From positions 1-64,000 of IMG/VR virus record IMGVR_UViG_3300035158_000183: a DNA stretch of 64,000 bases. One strand, given 5' to 3'. A program made the position numbers and the translations under genes. The number at the start of each line of letters is the position of its first letter. Position 1 is the first letter of the stretch. The notes beneath the pieces are model-generated. The model saw nothing but the letters and a program-made list of their open reading frames with translations. It searched no databases and was not told the origin of the DNA. Below are positions 30,701-39,308 of the stretch, piece by piece. This DNA is from a virus.

Positions 30701-32676
30701 GAGATACCCTGATACTGACGCACGAAGGTATTATGCCAATTGGCAGCTTTTATAACGGAGAAACCTCAGATACATTTAGGGAAGAGGATATTGTCCTTGG
30801 CTCTATTTCTAAGCCGCAGAAAGCAGACTTGTTTTACTATGGGGGGGAAAGAGAGACTCTCAAGATTACTCTGAGGGACGGCAGAACGATAGAAGGAACT
30901 CCTAACCATAAGCTTAAGGTGGCGAACAGCAAAGGATACACCTGGAAACGCCTAGATGAAATTACAGGAGACGACTACGTGGCCATCAAACTTGGATCGG
31001 ATATCTGGGCACAAGAAACACTAGAGATTGGTTTTACGCCCCCAAAGCTGTACGGACGTCAGAAAAGAGTTAGTATACCACAGACTCTAGACAGAGACCT
31101 GGGATGGCTATTCGGAGCATATATTGCTGATGGGAATACAACCCCGAGTAACTGGACAATACATATAACTAACAATAATGGACAGGTACTATCCAAGATA
31201 GCGAATATAGTGGAAAGTAGATTTGGAATAGGAGCTAGACTCTCCGTGGATAAGCGCAGAGGGACACAAGCTGTACACATCAGCTCAAAAACTCTGTGTA
31301 TGTTGTTCGACTGGCTGGGGTGCGGAGGTAATGCTGAAACTAAAGAGATACCCTGGTCAATCTTACAGTCGCCAAAAGAAGTCGTACAATCATTTGTTAG
31401 TGGGCTCTGGCTAGATGGATATGTGAGAAATGCAAACGCGACTGTAGCAATTTGTTTGAAGTCTGAGAAAATAATCCGCCAACTCCAAGTGATAATGAAC
31501 AACTTTGGTCTACGTGCTAATATAATAACGAAGCACAATAAAGAATATAATAGGGACTTCTTTGAGCTACTTATTCACGGAGAAGACCTCATGAAATTCT
31601 CGAAACTGTTCACTCTGGACGATCCCTGGAAACAAGAGACACTGGATGTACACTGCAAGGTTCTACCGGAGAGAAAACACAATAGAATCTATTCAGATGT
31701 AGTGCCCTGTTATAGACAGGAAATAAAACAGATCGTATTAGAGAAAGGTACTCGATCTAAGTATACATCAGTGTTTGATCACAGAACACAAAATCTCTCA
31801 TGGCAGCTAGTTAACGATATCTACCTTGAGTCGTTCGACGAAGTAACTAAGCATGCACCTGGCTTGCATGAAATATGCTACGACAATATCCACTTCGCAA
31901 GAGTTACCCACAAAGAAGACGCGGAGGCAGAGGTGTACGACTTCCAAGTTCCAGAGAATCATGCTTTTATCGGCAACGGAATTATCAACCACAACACCAT
32001 CAACATACCAACCGATGCTACAGTGGAAGACGTAGAAGAAGCCTACATGATGGCTTGGAAGGAGGGCCTGAAGTCTGTGGCTGTCTACAGAGACGGTTCC
32101 AAGGACATGCAACCCCTGACAGCTGCACCAGAAGATACAGATGAGGAAGAGCCAGATGAGGACCAGTGGATGGCCTTTAGGCGCCGGCTCCCGGAGACAA
32201 GGCAGTCCATCACTCACAAGTTTAATGTGGGAGGGCTGGACGGATACCTCACAATAGGAATCTATGATGATGGCAGCCCCGGTGAGATATTTATCCGGAC
32301 CCAGAAGCAGGGTTCTACCATGCAGGGTGTCTTGGATGCCTTTGCCACAGCCGTATCGTATGCTCTACAGTATGGAGTGCCACTTGAGGTCCTGGTCGGC
32401 AAGTTCGTCGGCTCCAAGTTTGAGCCAGCAGGCTTCACAACCAACGAAGACATCAAGCTTACTACATCCATAATGGACTACATATTTAGGTGGTTAAGTA
32501 TCCAATTCATAGATGAGGAGGATGAAGACGATAGCGAGCCAAGCAGGCCGTCTATGCCACCTAATAGCAAGGTCCAGTTCGATGGACCGCCTTGCCCTAA
32601 GTGCCAGAGTGTTACTGGCAGGAGCGGGCACTGCTACCTGTGCCCACAGTGTGGAGAGACGACTGGATGTAGTTGA
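27715..32676 (+). CDS. nrdJ: B12-dependent (class II) ribonucleotide reductase with two inteins
   Basis: Reduces ribonucleotides to deoxyribonucleotides using adenosylcobalamin. The 1653-residue frame holds two inteins (336-726 and 993-1427); splicing would leave 827 residues. The joined first extein reads STNP/CSEF and continues SSCNLASLNL, the finger-loop cysteine region of class II enzymes. FKSGSGAGVNVSKLRAQGE and CFVIPVED are the N-terminal substrate-site blocks. The C-terminus holds a TSCPD-type domain (GEIFIRTQKQGSTMQGVLDA) and a cysteine cluster (CPKCQS, CYLCPQCGETTGC) expected to act in re-reduction. The intein parts are visibly more AT-rich than the exteins. No nrdA/nrdB pair is present. 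Confidence 0.92.
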   Translation: MQTRKVNVEITTPDGDVVFSKPDFEVPEFWSDRAATIVASKYATDDEQSALQVIGRVAAQITKWGVAQGYFGQDVSEWHEDTVLSSCKDKHNCEVCDFYGSLMDILINQRASFNSPVWFNCGVPENSPQMSACFVIPVEDNMESILNHAVVEGMIFKSGSGAGVNVSKLRAQGEKLSNKGEASGPVSFMEGWDAFAGIIKSGGKVRRAAKLVCMDVDHPDIFKFIECKQHEERKAKILIANGIDPEEAYHTVFFQNTNHSIRTTDEFMNIIRNKRDEWALVNRGDSKLTYTSARKILRAAAEVAWETGDPGIQFHDRMNSDNPVPSMGEIRSTNPCFAGDTRISTPYGYRRIIDLVALATTEGIMTDVHTEDGIISTPIAFMATGKNDILRVELSDGRVIKTTPNHNWFISGQKIPACELEPGMPIELIHQRRPKRRISADEQQLSVKEDINDYRTPGTHFIEDANFPATLTAEFAEILGHLTGDGYISDGEQYSVGWIFGTHPDESEKLHDRYKTVLNKYLPINTTTNTNGCRVLRYNRRPVLNYFVDLGFSRCKAHEKRVPEIFFKAEPPILKQYLCGYFGADGTVYGKEEEGSCSVNCASTSPELLRDIQLLLDVFNIRSWIKKMKDPGQITFADGKTYNTRATYRLSIDPEDVRSFHELIGFSVDYKNNRLASLLECRKTVKPRRKQVHIVSVVKQKRQEITYNLTEPINNLVFANGVLIAQCSEFSAVDNSSCNLASLNLVKYMNPEAEDGFDDALFRKDIHTMITAMDIMVEAAEYPTEDIRKTTIATRPLGLGFTNLGAYLMLIGLPYDSEEARETASKITKLMSYCACERSIELAKKLGPFEKFEENKETCLEITERIAGAPRGLKTHGLRNSQLTLLAPTGTISFMMDCDTTGIEPLFALRSTKQLAGGGTLELTPACVQKSFENLGDYVQDNRPPNKDISEHISDLPEAKRAIFKTANEIRWRDHILMMAACQKHLNGAISKCVTGDTLILTHEGIMPIGSFYNGETSDTFREEDIVLGSISKPQKADLFYYGGERETLKITLRDGRTIEGTPNHKLKVANSKGYTWKRLDEITGDDYVAIKLGSDIWAQETLEIGFTPPKLYGRQKRVSIPQTLDRDLGWLFGAYIADGNTTPSNWTIHITNNNGQVLSKIANIVESRFGIGARLSVDKRRGTQAVHISSKTLCMLFDWLGCGGNAETKEIPWSILQSPKEVVQSFVSGLWLDGYVRNANATVAICLKSEKIIRQLQVIMNNFGLRANIITKHNKEYNRDFFELLIHGEDLMKFSKLFTLDDPWKQETLDVHCKVLPERKHNRIYSDVVPCYRQEIKQIVLEKGTRSKYTSVFDHRTQNLSWQLVNDIYLESFDEVTKHAPGLHEICYDNIHFARVTHKEDAEAEVYDFQVPENHAFIGNGIINHNTINIPTDATVEDVEEAYMMAWKEGLKSVAVYRDGSKDMQPLTAAPEDTDEEEPDEDQWMAFRRRLPETRQSITHKFNVGGLDGYLTIGIYDDGSPGEIFIRTQKQGSTMQGVLDAFATAVSYALQYGVPLEVLVGKFVGSKFEPAGFTTNEDIKLTTSIMDYIFRWLSIQFIDEEDEDDSEPSRPSMPPNSKVQFDGPPCPKCQSVTGRSGHCYLCPQCGETTGCS
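28720..29892 (+). mobile_element. Intein 1 of NrdJ, with LAGLIDADG endonuclease
   Basis: Residues 336-726 (391 aa) lie between NP and CSEF. Splicing block A begins CFAGDTRIST, block B has TTPNHNW. The DOD homing endonuclease shows EILGHLTGDGYI and YLCGYFGADGTV. The C-terminal block reads NNLVFANGVLIAQ before Cys+1: Gln replaces the usual terminal Asn and Ala the penultimate His. A few RNR inteins with terminal Gln are known (e.g. an iridovirus), where Gln is thought to cyclise instead. Confidence 0.88.
30691..31995 (+). mobile_element. Intein 2 of NrdJ, with LAGLIDADG endonuclease
   Basis: Residues 993-1427 (435 aa). Block A CVTGDTLILTHEG, block B EGTPNHKLKV, endonuclease motifs LGWLFGAYIADGN and FVSGLWLDGYV, and a canonical end EVYDFQVPENHAF followed by GNGIINHN before Thr+1. 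All splicing residues are intact. Flanking exteins join as LNGAISK/TINIPTDATVE. Confidence 0.92.
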
Positions 32677-32705
32677 CAAAACTGTTCCTATAGGAGGATG
32701 ATTTA

Positions 32706-33371
32706 ATGAATGCTCGGGACAGAGAGATATTTGACGAGCTAGCTGCCGTCATTAAGATCAGGTATCCAGAAGTTAAGATACGCTATAAGTGTGATCACTG
32801 GTACTGGAAGCTAGTACCAAAGAAGTTCCGTGCAGCTGGTAGTGTACTTGGCAACACTATCTGGCTTCAGGATAGAGAGACATCATTTGGTACACTTGCC
32901 CATGAGTACCAGCATATCGTAGACACGAATGATATGGGTCGGTTAGCCTTTATCACGATGTACCTAGCACCCCAGATCCTAGCTCTGATTCCACTGTTCT
33001 TCGTGGCGCTATCCATATACTTCAGTATGCCCCTGTTCATCGTACTGAATGCCCTGGCAACGTTGCTCTGCCTGGCCCCGCTACCAGCTCCAGGGCGAGC
33101 GTGGCTAGAGCTGCGCGGGTACTCAATGGGCCTGTTTCTGGCCCGTCTCAGGCATGGAGAGAATTCTGATTACTACAGTGATTTTGTTGTTGACGCAATG
33201 ACAGGTTGGCTTTATTATAAGATGATCTGGTCAAGACGTCGTGCTTGGCGGATGGTAGAAAAGGCTGCAGCCCTCGTAGAGGACAGTAAGCAAGCGAGAA
33301 AGATAAGCCGAGCATTTGAAGATGTCTACAAAATCGTCAACAGCAAGACCGTCGTATCAGGAAGTAGATGA
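32706..33371 (+). CDS. Membrane-anchored zinc metallopeptidase-like protein
   Basis: A 221-residue protein with the zinc-peptidase motif HEYQH (66-70) in TLAHEYQHIVDT, two membrane helices (about 82-104 and 107-126), and a downstream glutamate in LELRGYSMG (about 133-141) well placed as third ligand. The C-terminus is basic and helical. The active site before the membrane helices recalls M48- or SprT-like enzymes in a compact form. Substrate unknown; host membrane proteins are possible targets. A strong TATAGGAGGATGATTTA precedes the ATG. Confidence 0.65.
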   Translation: MNARDREIFDELAAVIKIRYPEVKIRYKCDHWYWKLVPKKFRAAGSVLGNTIWLQDRETSFGTLAHEYQHIVDTNDMGRLAFITMYLAPQILALIPLFFVALSIYFSMPLFIVLNALATLLCLAPLPAPGRAWLELRGYSMGLFLARLRHGENSDYYSDFVVDAMTGWLYYKMIWSRRRAWRMVEKAAALVEDSKQARKISRAFEDVYKIVNSKTVVSGSR

Positions 33372-34197
33372 CGCGGATCGTCATGCTCAGTTGAGCAGCC
33401 GCACAGACACACTTAGCAAGAGCTTTGCCACAGACCTATGGATGGGCGTCATCACTCGGGCCATAAATGATGTGGCCCTGTACCAGCTGATGCGAACCCA
33501 AGGGAAGGAACTGAAAGACGAGGAGTTGGAGTTTGAGGAGTCGGCCATCGGGTTCCTGTTCGACGATAGCTACACTATCCCGATGGACGATTTCCTGGTA
33601 GACATCGACTGCCCGAAGTGCGAGAAAACGTGGTCAGTCTCGATGAGTGAGACAGCAGGGAAGGACTCTATATGTCCGCACTGCAACCATAAGACCAGTT
33701 GGAAGCACACCACCTACGAGATTACTGAGAACCAGACTGTCAAAGACATTACACTGAAGGACCTCATAGCCATATGGGGCGTGGAAGACATAGATGGTTT
33801 TCGTGATGGTGTTCGTAGAAGAATAGAAGAGATTGTTAGTAAGAAGCTCAAGGCTTCACAGCGGAAAGAGGAAGACATGGCTGAGGACACCCCACAGAAG
33901 CAGCAGCGTAAGCGTAAGCCTACATTCAGGGAAGAGACCCATGAGATACTGATGGAGATCGAGGACATGCTCATCGACAAGAACGAGAAGTACGGCGACT
34001 CCGCCCTGAACCCAGTGAGGATATTCTCCAAGGCCGATCCAAGAGAGCAAATCCGGGTGAGACTGGATGATAAGCTCTCAAGGCTGGTCAGGGGGAACCA
34101 CATCAATGAGGATGAGGACGTAGCTCAGGATATCATAGGCTACTTCATCCTGGATGAGATTTTGAAGAGAAGAGAAGAGCGTAAGAAAGCTAAGTAA
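33322..34197 (+). CDS. Two-part protein: zinc ribbon plus Nmad1 (DUF1599)-like domain
   Basis: A 291-residue protein. The N-terminal part has helices and a zinc ribbon (CPKCEKTW and CPHCNHKT, about 90-120). A Lys/Arg-rich linker (about 190-205) leads to a C-terminal domain with [34 protein letters not shown] and [14 protein letters not shown], the pattern of DUF1599/Nmad1 proteins found near nucleotide- and DNA-modification genes. ATG 33322 is chosen over TTG 33316; it overlaps the upstream gene by 50 bases. Its place just before recA and after nrdJ fits a role in nucleotide metabolism. Confidence 0.65.
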   Translation: MSTKSSTARPSYQEVDDADRHAQLSSRTDTLSKSFATDLWMGVITRAINDVALYQLMRTQGKELKDEELEFEESAIGFLFDDSYTIPMDDFLVDIDCPKCEKTWSVSMSETAGKDSICPHCNHKTSWKHTTYEITENQTVKDITLKDLIAIWGVEDIDGFRDGVRRRIEEIVSKKLKASQRKEEDMAEDTPQKQQRKRKPTFREETHEILMEIEDMLIDKNEKYGDSALNPVRIFSKADPREQIRVRLDDKLSRLVRGNHINEDEDVAQDIIGYFILDEILKRREERKKAK

Positions 34198-34229
34198 TTT
34201 CAGCAGTTTCACAAAACCGAGGTGATCAA

Positions 34230-36323
34230 ATGAGTCCGAAAATGTCGGAGGCTCTCGGGATAGTTATCTCGACAATTGAAAAACAATTCGGCAAAGGTAC
34301 AGTCCAGCGGCTTACCGATAAGGCATCCGCTGAGCCAGACAACGTCATCCGTAGCGGTTCCATAGCCCTGGATAGTGCTCTGGGGGTAGGTGGCTACCGC
34401 AAGGGAAGGATCGTAGAGCTGTTCGGCCCTGAAATGAGCGGCAAGACCACGCTAGGCCTCCACGCCGTAGTGTGTTGTCAAAAGGCCGGAGGTGTCGCAG
34501 CGTACATAGACGTAGAGCATGCTCTAGACCCGCTATACGCAACCAGTCTGGGTGTCGACCTGGACAGCCTGCTGGTGTCGCAGCCTGATACTGCAGAGCA
34601 GGCTCTACAGATAGCTGATATCATGGCCAGGTCAGGAGAAGTCAGCCTAATCGTGCTCGACTCGGTGGCAGCCCTGGTACCACAGAAGGAACTCGAGGGT
34701 GAGATGGGAGATCAGCATGTGGGGCTACAAGCCAGGCTGATGAGTCAGGCCATGAGGAAGCTGACCGGCTCTCTCAGCAGCTCCAACTGCACCATCATCT
34801 TCACCAACCAGATCAGGATGAAGATAGGCGTCATGTTTGGGTGCTTCTCCTATCGGACCAAGATACATCTAGCAGATGGCACAACAGAAGATATCGGAAA
34901 GATCGTAAATCAAAGACTTCCGCTAGAAGTTCTCTCATACAATGCAGAGACAAAACAAATAGAACCAAAGAAAATTACTAAATGGTTTGACAATGGCACC
35001 ACAAAAGAATACCTGCAAATCAAATCCCAGAGAGCCGTAGGCAATGGAGTTAACTTCATTGAAGTGACACCAAACCATTTGATCTTTACTCCTGAGGAGG
35101 AAAAATTTGCCAAAGACTTATCTGCTGGCCAACAAGTCTTAACTAAAGGTCAGCTCATTCTAAATGAAGATCAAATGCAGCTAGCTATTGGCTCAATTTT
35201 AGGGGATGGCAGCTTAAGAAGCAATGGTATAAACACACAGCTTAGGATAGGGCACGGTCCTAATCAAACAGAATACTGCAAACATAAACAATCATTCTTT
35301 GGAAAGAGTGTTGGTTGGTCAGGCGAAAATTCTAAGGGAGGATGGAGCTTTGACCTACATCCCTCATATGATTTAACAGAAATTTTCGAGGAGTCATACT
35401 CTAAGTCTGGACGAACTATATCACCGAAACTTCTCAAGTTGCTTAGCCTACAATCAGTAGCAGTATGGTACATGGATGACGGCACATTCAGTGGCCACTA
35501 TAAAAGATGGGGCAACGGCAAAAGTTCTATTAGTGTAAAAAAATATTCCTGGGAAGATATCGCCAAACTAACTGATAGGCTTGTAGAACTTGGCTTGCCA
35601 GAACCTAGAGTAGATAAACACAAAAGACTAACCTGGCATGGGGAGGCCAGTTATAGGTTTCAAAAGATGCTTGCGCCGAATATCTTTTCCAGCATGAAAT
35701 ACAAGATTCATCCATCTCTAAGAGAGACACCAGAAGAAGAAAGACAAATATTCCAAACACATACAGAGAGCAAGCTTATTTTGGTCCCAACAACGATTAC
35801 TGATATTCAAGCCATAACAAAACATGGAAAGAAGTTTGATATTGAAGTAGAAGGTAATCACAATTACTTTGCTGGGGGGATGCTAGTACACAACTCCCCG
35901 GAGGTAACCAGTGGTGGCAACGCCCTGAAATTCTATGCCAGCCAGAGATTGGACATCAGGCGGATTGGCCAGATTAAGGACAAGGACAAGGTCCTAGGCA
36001 ATCGGACCAGGGTGAAGGTCGTGAAGAACAAGCTGGCCCCGCCGTTCAAAGAAGCAGAGTTCGACATCCGCTTCGGCATCGGTGTCGACCAGGTAGCCGA
36101 GATATTGGATATTGGCGTAGATGACGGAATTATTGAGAAGTCAGGTGCCTGGTATAGTTACAAGGATAACAAGATAGCTCAAGGGAAAGAAAATGCTGCC
36201 CAGTATCTCAGGGATAACCCGGACATCCAGAAGGAGATACACCAGCAGCTAATGGAACTGAGAGGTCTAGAATGTGCGACAAAGACAAGTGGGGACCAGG
36301 AATCGAGCGAATCAGAGAGCTAA
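34230..36323 (+). CDS. recA: RecA recombinase with one intein
   Basis: Strand-exchange ATPase. Walker A is GPEMSGKTT (66-74); [12 protein letters not shown] is the Walker B region, followed by [20 protein letters not shown]. The intein (205-555) interrupts the conserved stretch after [12 protein letters not shown], and [20 protein letters not shown] resumes. The spliced protein would have 346 residues, normal for bacterial RecA, ending in an acidic tail (DQESSESES). It resembles bacterial RecA more than T4 UvsX. AACCGAGGTGATCAA precedes the ATG. The end overlaps the next gene by 52 bases. Confidence 0.93.
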   Translation: MSPKMSEALGIVISTIEKQFGKGTVQRLTDKASAEPDNVIRSGSIALDSALGVGGYRKGRIVELFGPEMSGKTTLGLHAVVCCQKAGGVAAYIDVEHALDPLYATSLGVDLDSLLVSQPDTAEQALQIADIMARSGEVSLIVLDSVAALVPQKELEGEMGDQHVGLQARLMSQAMRKLTGSLSSSNCTIIFTNQIRMKIGVMFGCFSYRTKIHLADGTTEDIGKIVNQRLPLEVLSYNAETKQIEPKKITKWFDNGTTKEYLQIKSQRAVGNGVNFIEVTPNHLIFTPEEEKFAKDLSAGQQVLTKGQLILNEDQMQLAIGSILGDGSLRSNGINTQLRIGHGPNQTEYCKHKQSFFGKSVGWSGENSKGGWSFDLHPSYDLTEIFEESYSKSGRTISPKLLKLLSLQSVAVWYMDDGTFSGHYKRWGNGKSSISVKKYSWEDIAKLTDRLVELGLPEPRVDKHKRLTWHGEASYRFQKMLAPNIFSSMKYKIHPSLRETPEEERQIFQTHTESKLILVPTTITDIQAITKHGKKFDIEVEGNHNYFAGGMLVHNSPEVTSGGNALKFYASQRLDIRRIGQIKDKDKVLGNRTRVKVVKNKLAPPFKEAEFDIRFGIGVDQVAEILDIGVDDGIIEKSGAWYSYKDNKIAQGKENAAQYLRDNPDIQKEIHQQLMELRGLECATKTSGDQESSESES
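34842..35894 (+). mobile_element. RecA intein with LAGLIDADG endonuclease
   Basis: Residues 205-555 (351 aa). Block [14 protein letters not shown], block [11 protein letters not shown], a homing endonuclease with [12 protein letters not shown] and [11 protein letters not shown] (the WYMDDG form typical of the LAGLIDADG_2 group), and the canonical end [20 protein letters not shown] before Ser+1. Codon use is AT-rich compared with the exteins, a sign of separate origin. Confidence 0.93.
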
Positions 36324-36700
36324 TCAGCACAGTACCATCCTACACTAAAGACGACATAGGCTACGTGGTGGGCCAGATGATGGACGAGGTCGACCGCATG
36401 GAGACAGACCTGACTCCTCAGCCTATGGAAGAGATGGAAGAGCTGTATGTGTGTCCAGACTGTGGCTGCCCAGACATTGAAGGTACTACGTACATCCATC
36501 TGAACACGGAGAGGATTGTCGGTAGTGAACCACCACGGGACACCTACTGGTGTCCTTGCTGCGAAGAGGAGACCAAGCAGCTGTGCTTGGTTGGGAAAGA
36601 AACAGGAAAGTGCTGCTTCAGTGGGTGCGACAATGTTGTGAAGCCCAATTTCAAGTGGCAAGAGGAAACAGAAGATGGACAAGATAGTACTAGCGGTTGA
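36272..36700 (+). CDS. Zinc-ribbon protein (142 aa)
   Basis: Starts inside recA (52-base overlap). A helical N-terminus is followed by CPDCGCPD (about 61-68), CPCCEEE (about 93-99) and a third cysteine group (KCCFSGCDN, about 112-120), so one or two zinc sites are expected. The tail is acidic. Function unknown. Confidence 0.6.
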   Translation: MCDKDKWGPGIERIRELISTVPSYTKDDIGYVVGQMMDEVDRMETDLTPQPMEEMEELYVCPDCGCPDIEGTTYIHLNTERIVGSEPPRDTYWCPCCEEETKQLCLVGKETGKCCFSGCDNVVKPNFKWQEETEDGQDSTSG

Positions 36701-37376
36701 GAAATCCGTCAACAGTAAAACAGGGCCGGTATCGGCCACCTATGCACCGATCCAGTCATGCCCAGCAACATGCCCATTCCTGGACCATGGGTGCTATGCA
36801 CAGCATGGGAACTGTGGAATCCATCTGCGGAAGCTGAACAGGAATGCAGCCAAGCAGAATAAGACCAGGGCTGTGGACATCGCCCGGGAAGAAGCCAGGG
36901 CCATCAGGGAGCTAAAGGGCGACCTGCCATTGAGGCTACATATTGTTGGTGACTGCAAGACCCCGCAGGCGGCTGAGATCGTAGCCCGCGCTTGCGAGGA
37001 CTACACCAAGAAGCAGGGCAAGAAGGTCTGGACTTATACCCACGCCTGGAAATCAATTCCCAGGGAGAAGTGGGGCGACATCTCTGTACTCGCTAGCTGT
37101 GAGAAGATGGAAGACGCACACCAAGCTATGCAGAGAGGATACGCTGCGTCTATGGTACGGCTGAAGCCGTTCAAGCAGTCATTCATGTATAAGGGCGTGA
37201 AGATGACACCCTGCCCTGAAATGGTAGCCGACATTCCCTGTAACCAGTGTGGCATGTGCCTGAATGACACCAAGCTCAAGGATCGCAAGAGAGTGATCTG
37301 CTTCTTCCCTCATGGGAGCGGCGCCAACCATGCCAGGACTGCAATCACATCACATGTATATATACCCAAGAACTAA
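36675..37376 (+). CDS. Cysteine-rich phage protein (gp88/DUF7227-like)
   Basis: A 233-residue protein with cysteine groups at both ends: SCPATCPFLDHGCYAQHGNC (29-48) and CPEMVADIPCNQCGMCLND near residue 190. LRLHIVGDCKTPQAAE and VWTYTHAWKSIPREKWG in the middle are typical of a family common in mycobacteriophages and other phages. An iron-sulfur cluster is plausible from the cysteine spacing. The biochemical role is not established. It overlaps its neighbour by 26 bases. Confidence 0.65.
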   Translation: MDKIVLAVEKSVNSKTGPVSATYAPIQSCPATCPFLDHGCYAQHGNCGIHLRKLNRNAAKQNKTRAVDIAREEARAIRELKGDLPLRLHIVGDCKTPQAAEIVARACEDYTKKQGKKVWTYTHAWKSIPREKWGDISVLASCEKMEDAHQAMQRGYAASMVRLKPFKQSFMYKGVKMTPCPEMVADIPCNQCGMCLNDTKLKDRKRVICFFPHGSGANHARTAITSHVYIPKN

Positions 37377-37415
37377 GAAAGATACCATGACAGAATGACC
37401 TAGAGGAGAAACAAG

Positions 37416-37649
37416 ATGAAGGTAAGGGAACTTAGGGCAGTACTGGACAAGGCGCCTGACGACATGGAGGTCTTCCTGTCCGCCGATGAGGGAGGGAATG
37501 CGTTCCACGGCCTCAGCTCCTGGGGAACTATGGTCTACGACAAGACTGATCGCCCATACTATATTGACATGTACTGTGAGGAGGAGCTGAATGAGGATTA
37601 TGGGCCCAGTGAAGAGAACCGGGTCACCGGCTTGGTCCTGTGGCCATAG
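37416..37649 (+). CDS. Small conserved phage protein (77 aa)
   Basis: ATG 37416 follows TAGAGGAGAAACAAG. The beginning MKVRELRAVLDKAPDDMEVFL is a common start in phage proteins of this size, also echoed at 6589. The rest is beta-rich and acidic. No activity is known. Short spacing of eight bases links it to the uracil-DNA glycosylase gene. Confidence 0.6.
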   Translation: MKVRELRAVLDKAPDDMEVFLSADEGGNAFHGLSSWGTMVYDKTDRPYYIDMYCEEELNEDYGPSEENRVTGLVLWP

Positions 37650-37657
37650 GAGTAGCC

Positions 37658-38302
37658 ATGAAGCCAGAGAATTACAAGCAAGTCATGAAGGCTAAGACCT
37701 ATGAGCAGTTCGAGGAACCATTCTGGAAAGGCTGCTCCAAGTGCAGCTTATCTGATCACAAGATCCCGCCGATCCTGTGGAGAGGTAATCCTGAAGCCAA
37801 GATGATGCTGATTGGTGAGGCGCCAGGGAAAGTAGAGCAGGAAGAGCACATGCCATTCGTAGGCCCGGCTGGCCTGCTACTGGACAAGATTATGTCAGCC
37901 ATCGGACTTGACACAGAACAAGATATGCTCATAACGAACGTGGTGTACTGCCGACCGACCGCCCCGGCGAACTCTGGCAAGCAGAACTACACTCCCAAGG
38001 CAGAGCAGATTACAAGGTGCTGGCCATTCACTGAGAAGGCCATAGAAGCCCTGGATCCTAGTGTGATCATAGCCTGTGGCAGGACTGCCCTCTGCGCACT
38101 CATGGAGGACAACACCATGAAGATTGGGCAATGGGAGGGGAAGTGGCTAACTCACAAGACAGGCCGCAAGGTATTCGCAATCACGCATCCTGCAGCAGTA
38201 CTTCACAAGGCTCCGTGGCCACAGGAGCAGCGCAAGATGAAGGAGAAGATTTGGGGTTATATGCAACATTTTAGAGATACATGGAAGAGCAAGTTACGAT
38301 GA
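37658..38302 (+). CDS. Uracil-DNA glycosylase, family 4 (Fe-S)
   Basis: Excises uracil from DNA. Motif GEAPGKVEQEE (53-63) matches the family 4/5 active-site motif, NVVYCRP (95-100) follows, and THPAA (176-180) is the second catalytic motif. C26 and C29 plus C98 and C121 are in place for a 4Fe-4S cluster. At 214 aa the length is usual. ATG 37658 follows CATAGGAGTAGCC; an upstream in-frame ATG at 37640 has no site. It would guard phage DNA against dUTP incorporation or cytosine deamination. Confidence 0.88.
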   Translation: MKPENYKQVMKAKTYEQFEEPFWKGCSKCSLSDHKIPPILWRGNPEAKMMLIGEAPGKVEQEEHMPFVGPAGLLLDKIMSAIGLDTEQDMLITNVVYCRPTAPANSGKQNYTPKAEQITRCWPFTEKAIEALDPSVIIACGRTALCALMEDNTMKIGQWEGKWLTHKTGRKVFAITHPAAVLHKAPWPQEQRKMKEKIWGYMQHFRDTWKSKLR

Positions 38303-38493
38303 GAACCTGGTTCTTAATTCTGCTGCTCTGCTTTCTAATAGCATTATGCTCACTGATCGAGTATGCAATTGTAGGCATTGTAATCTGTTGTCTGATACTT
38401 GCCTACAGGCTGCAGCAATGGGTGCGAAAGATCGGTTGCAAACGCACCCCAGATGATGATATAACGGATCATACTACTTATGAGGAGATGTGA
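38299..38493 (+). CDS. Small membrane protein (64 aa)
   Basis: ATGA overlap with the glycosylase gene. Two close hydrophobic segments (about 4-18 and 20-38) form one long or two short membrane helices, followed by a basic then acidic tail. Function unknown. Its stop is overlapped by the GTG start of the next gene. Confidence 0.55.
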   Translation: MRTWFLILLLCFLIALCSLIEYAIVGIVICCLILAYRLQQWVRKIGCKRTPDDDITDHTTYEEM

Positions 38494-38687
38494 TCGCGTT
38501 GAAGATTTTGATTCCGCTGTTAATCAGCTTATTCCTGTGTGGATGCGGAAGCGAAGCCGTACAAGCCGCCCAGATGCGCTGGCCTGGCTGCGAGATAAAG
38601 GAAGTAAGAAAACTGAGTTATGCTGTGAAGTTAGAAGTCAGGTGTCCCAATAGAAAGCCATTTACCACAACGTACAGGAGAAGGTAA
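38490..38687 (+). CDS. Small lipoprotein, GTG start (65 aa)
   Basis: GTG 38490 follows TATGAGGAGAT and overlaps the upstream TGA. The start VIALKILIPLLISLFLCGCG is a lipoprotein signal with lipobox LCGC, so Cys17 or Cys19 may be lipidated. The short mature part is basic. Small phage lipoproteins next to membrane proteins can be outer-membrane spanins, but the partner upstream lacks the long periplasmic helix expected of an inner spanin. Confidence 0.55.
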   Translation: MIALKILIPLLISLFLCGCGSEAVQAAQMRWPGCEIKEVRKLSYAVKLEVRCPNRKPFTTTYRRR

Positions 38688-39307
38688 TGCCCGAGCAAGT
38701 GTTGGTGTTTGATGAAGCCAAGATGGAGGGGTTTAAGAATCTGCCAGGATTCTCAGCAGATGGACATGATATCGCATGGTTACGCCATGAGTGTCTATCC
38801 GCAAGCTACTTTGTCAACCGTAAGGTAGCAGAGAAGGATCCTACTAAGAAGCAGATTATCCCCTACATCCTGATCGGCCGAGGCAATAAGATACTAACGT
38901 ACCTGAGGTCTAAGAAATCAGGCGAGGAGAGACTGCATGATCTGTGGTCCGTTGGGATAGGCGGGCACGTTAATATCACAGACCAAACGGCATACAACTC
39001 GGCGTTCGTCACACTATCAGCAGCAATCGGCAGAGAGCTAGAAGAGGAATTGGACTGGGGCAACATGCTTGACTGCACCGTGAATAATATTGAAGAAGTA
39101 GGCGTCCTGTACGACCCGTCGAACGAGGTCGGGCAGGTCCACATAGGCTACGTTATGACCATAGACTTGCCTGCTGACGGCTCGGAGTTCCCGAAACCAC
39201 ATGAGGATACTATCGAGCAGTCCGCCTGGTACACAGCAGAAGAGGCCAGTAAGCTAGCAAATTTGGAGAGTTGGTCCAAGATAATCTTAGGGTCTATGGC
39301 CAAGTAG
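38687..39307 (+). CDS. Nudix-domain hydrolase-like protein (206 aa)
   Basis: TAATG junction with the previous gene. The Nudix box is recognisable as GIGGHVN (about 90-96) followed by RELEEELD (about 115-122), with a longer than usual insert between. WLRHECLSASYFVNRKVAEK and IPYILIGRGNK come before. Related phage and bacterial proteins of this length act on unknown nucleotide derivatives. The box fits better than that at 4947. Confidence 0.7.
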   Translation: MPEQVLVFDEAKMEGFKNLPGFSADGHDIAWLRHECLSASYFVNRKVAEKDPTKKQIIPYILIGRGNKILTYLRSKKSGEERLHDLWSVGIGGHVNITDQTAYNSAFVTLSAAIGRELEEELDWGNMLDCTVNNIEEVGVLYDPSNEVGQVHIGYVMTIDLPADGSEFPKPHEDTIEQSAWYTAEEASKLANLESWSKIILGSMAK

Positions 39308-39308
39308 C

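Noticed and set aside
32673-32705. TTGACA at the end of nrdJ as a promoter
   Set aside because: No -10-like hexamer occurs 16-18 bases downstream; that position holds the ribosome binding site GGAGGATGA.
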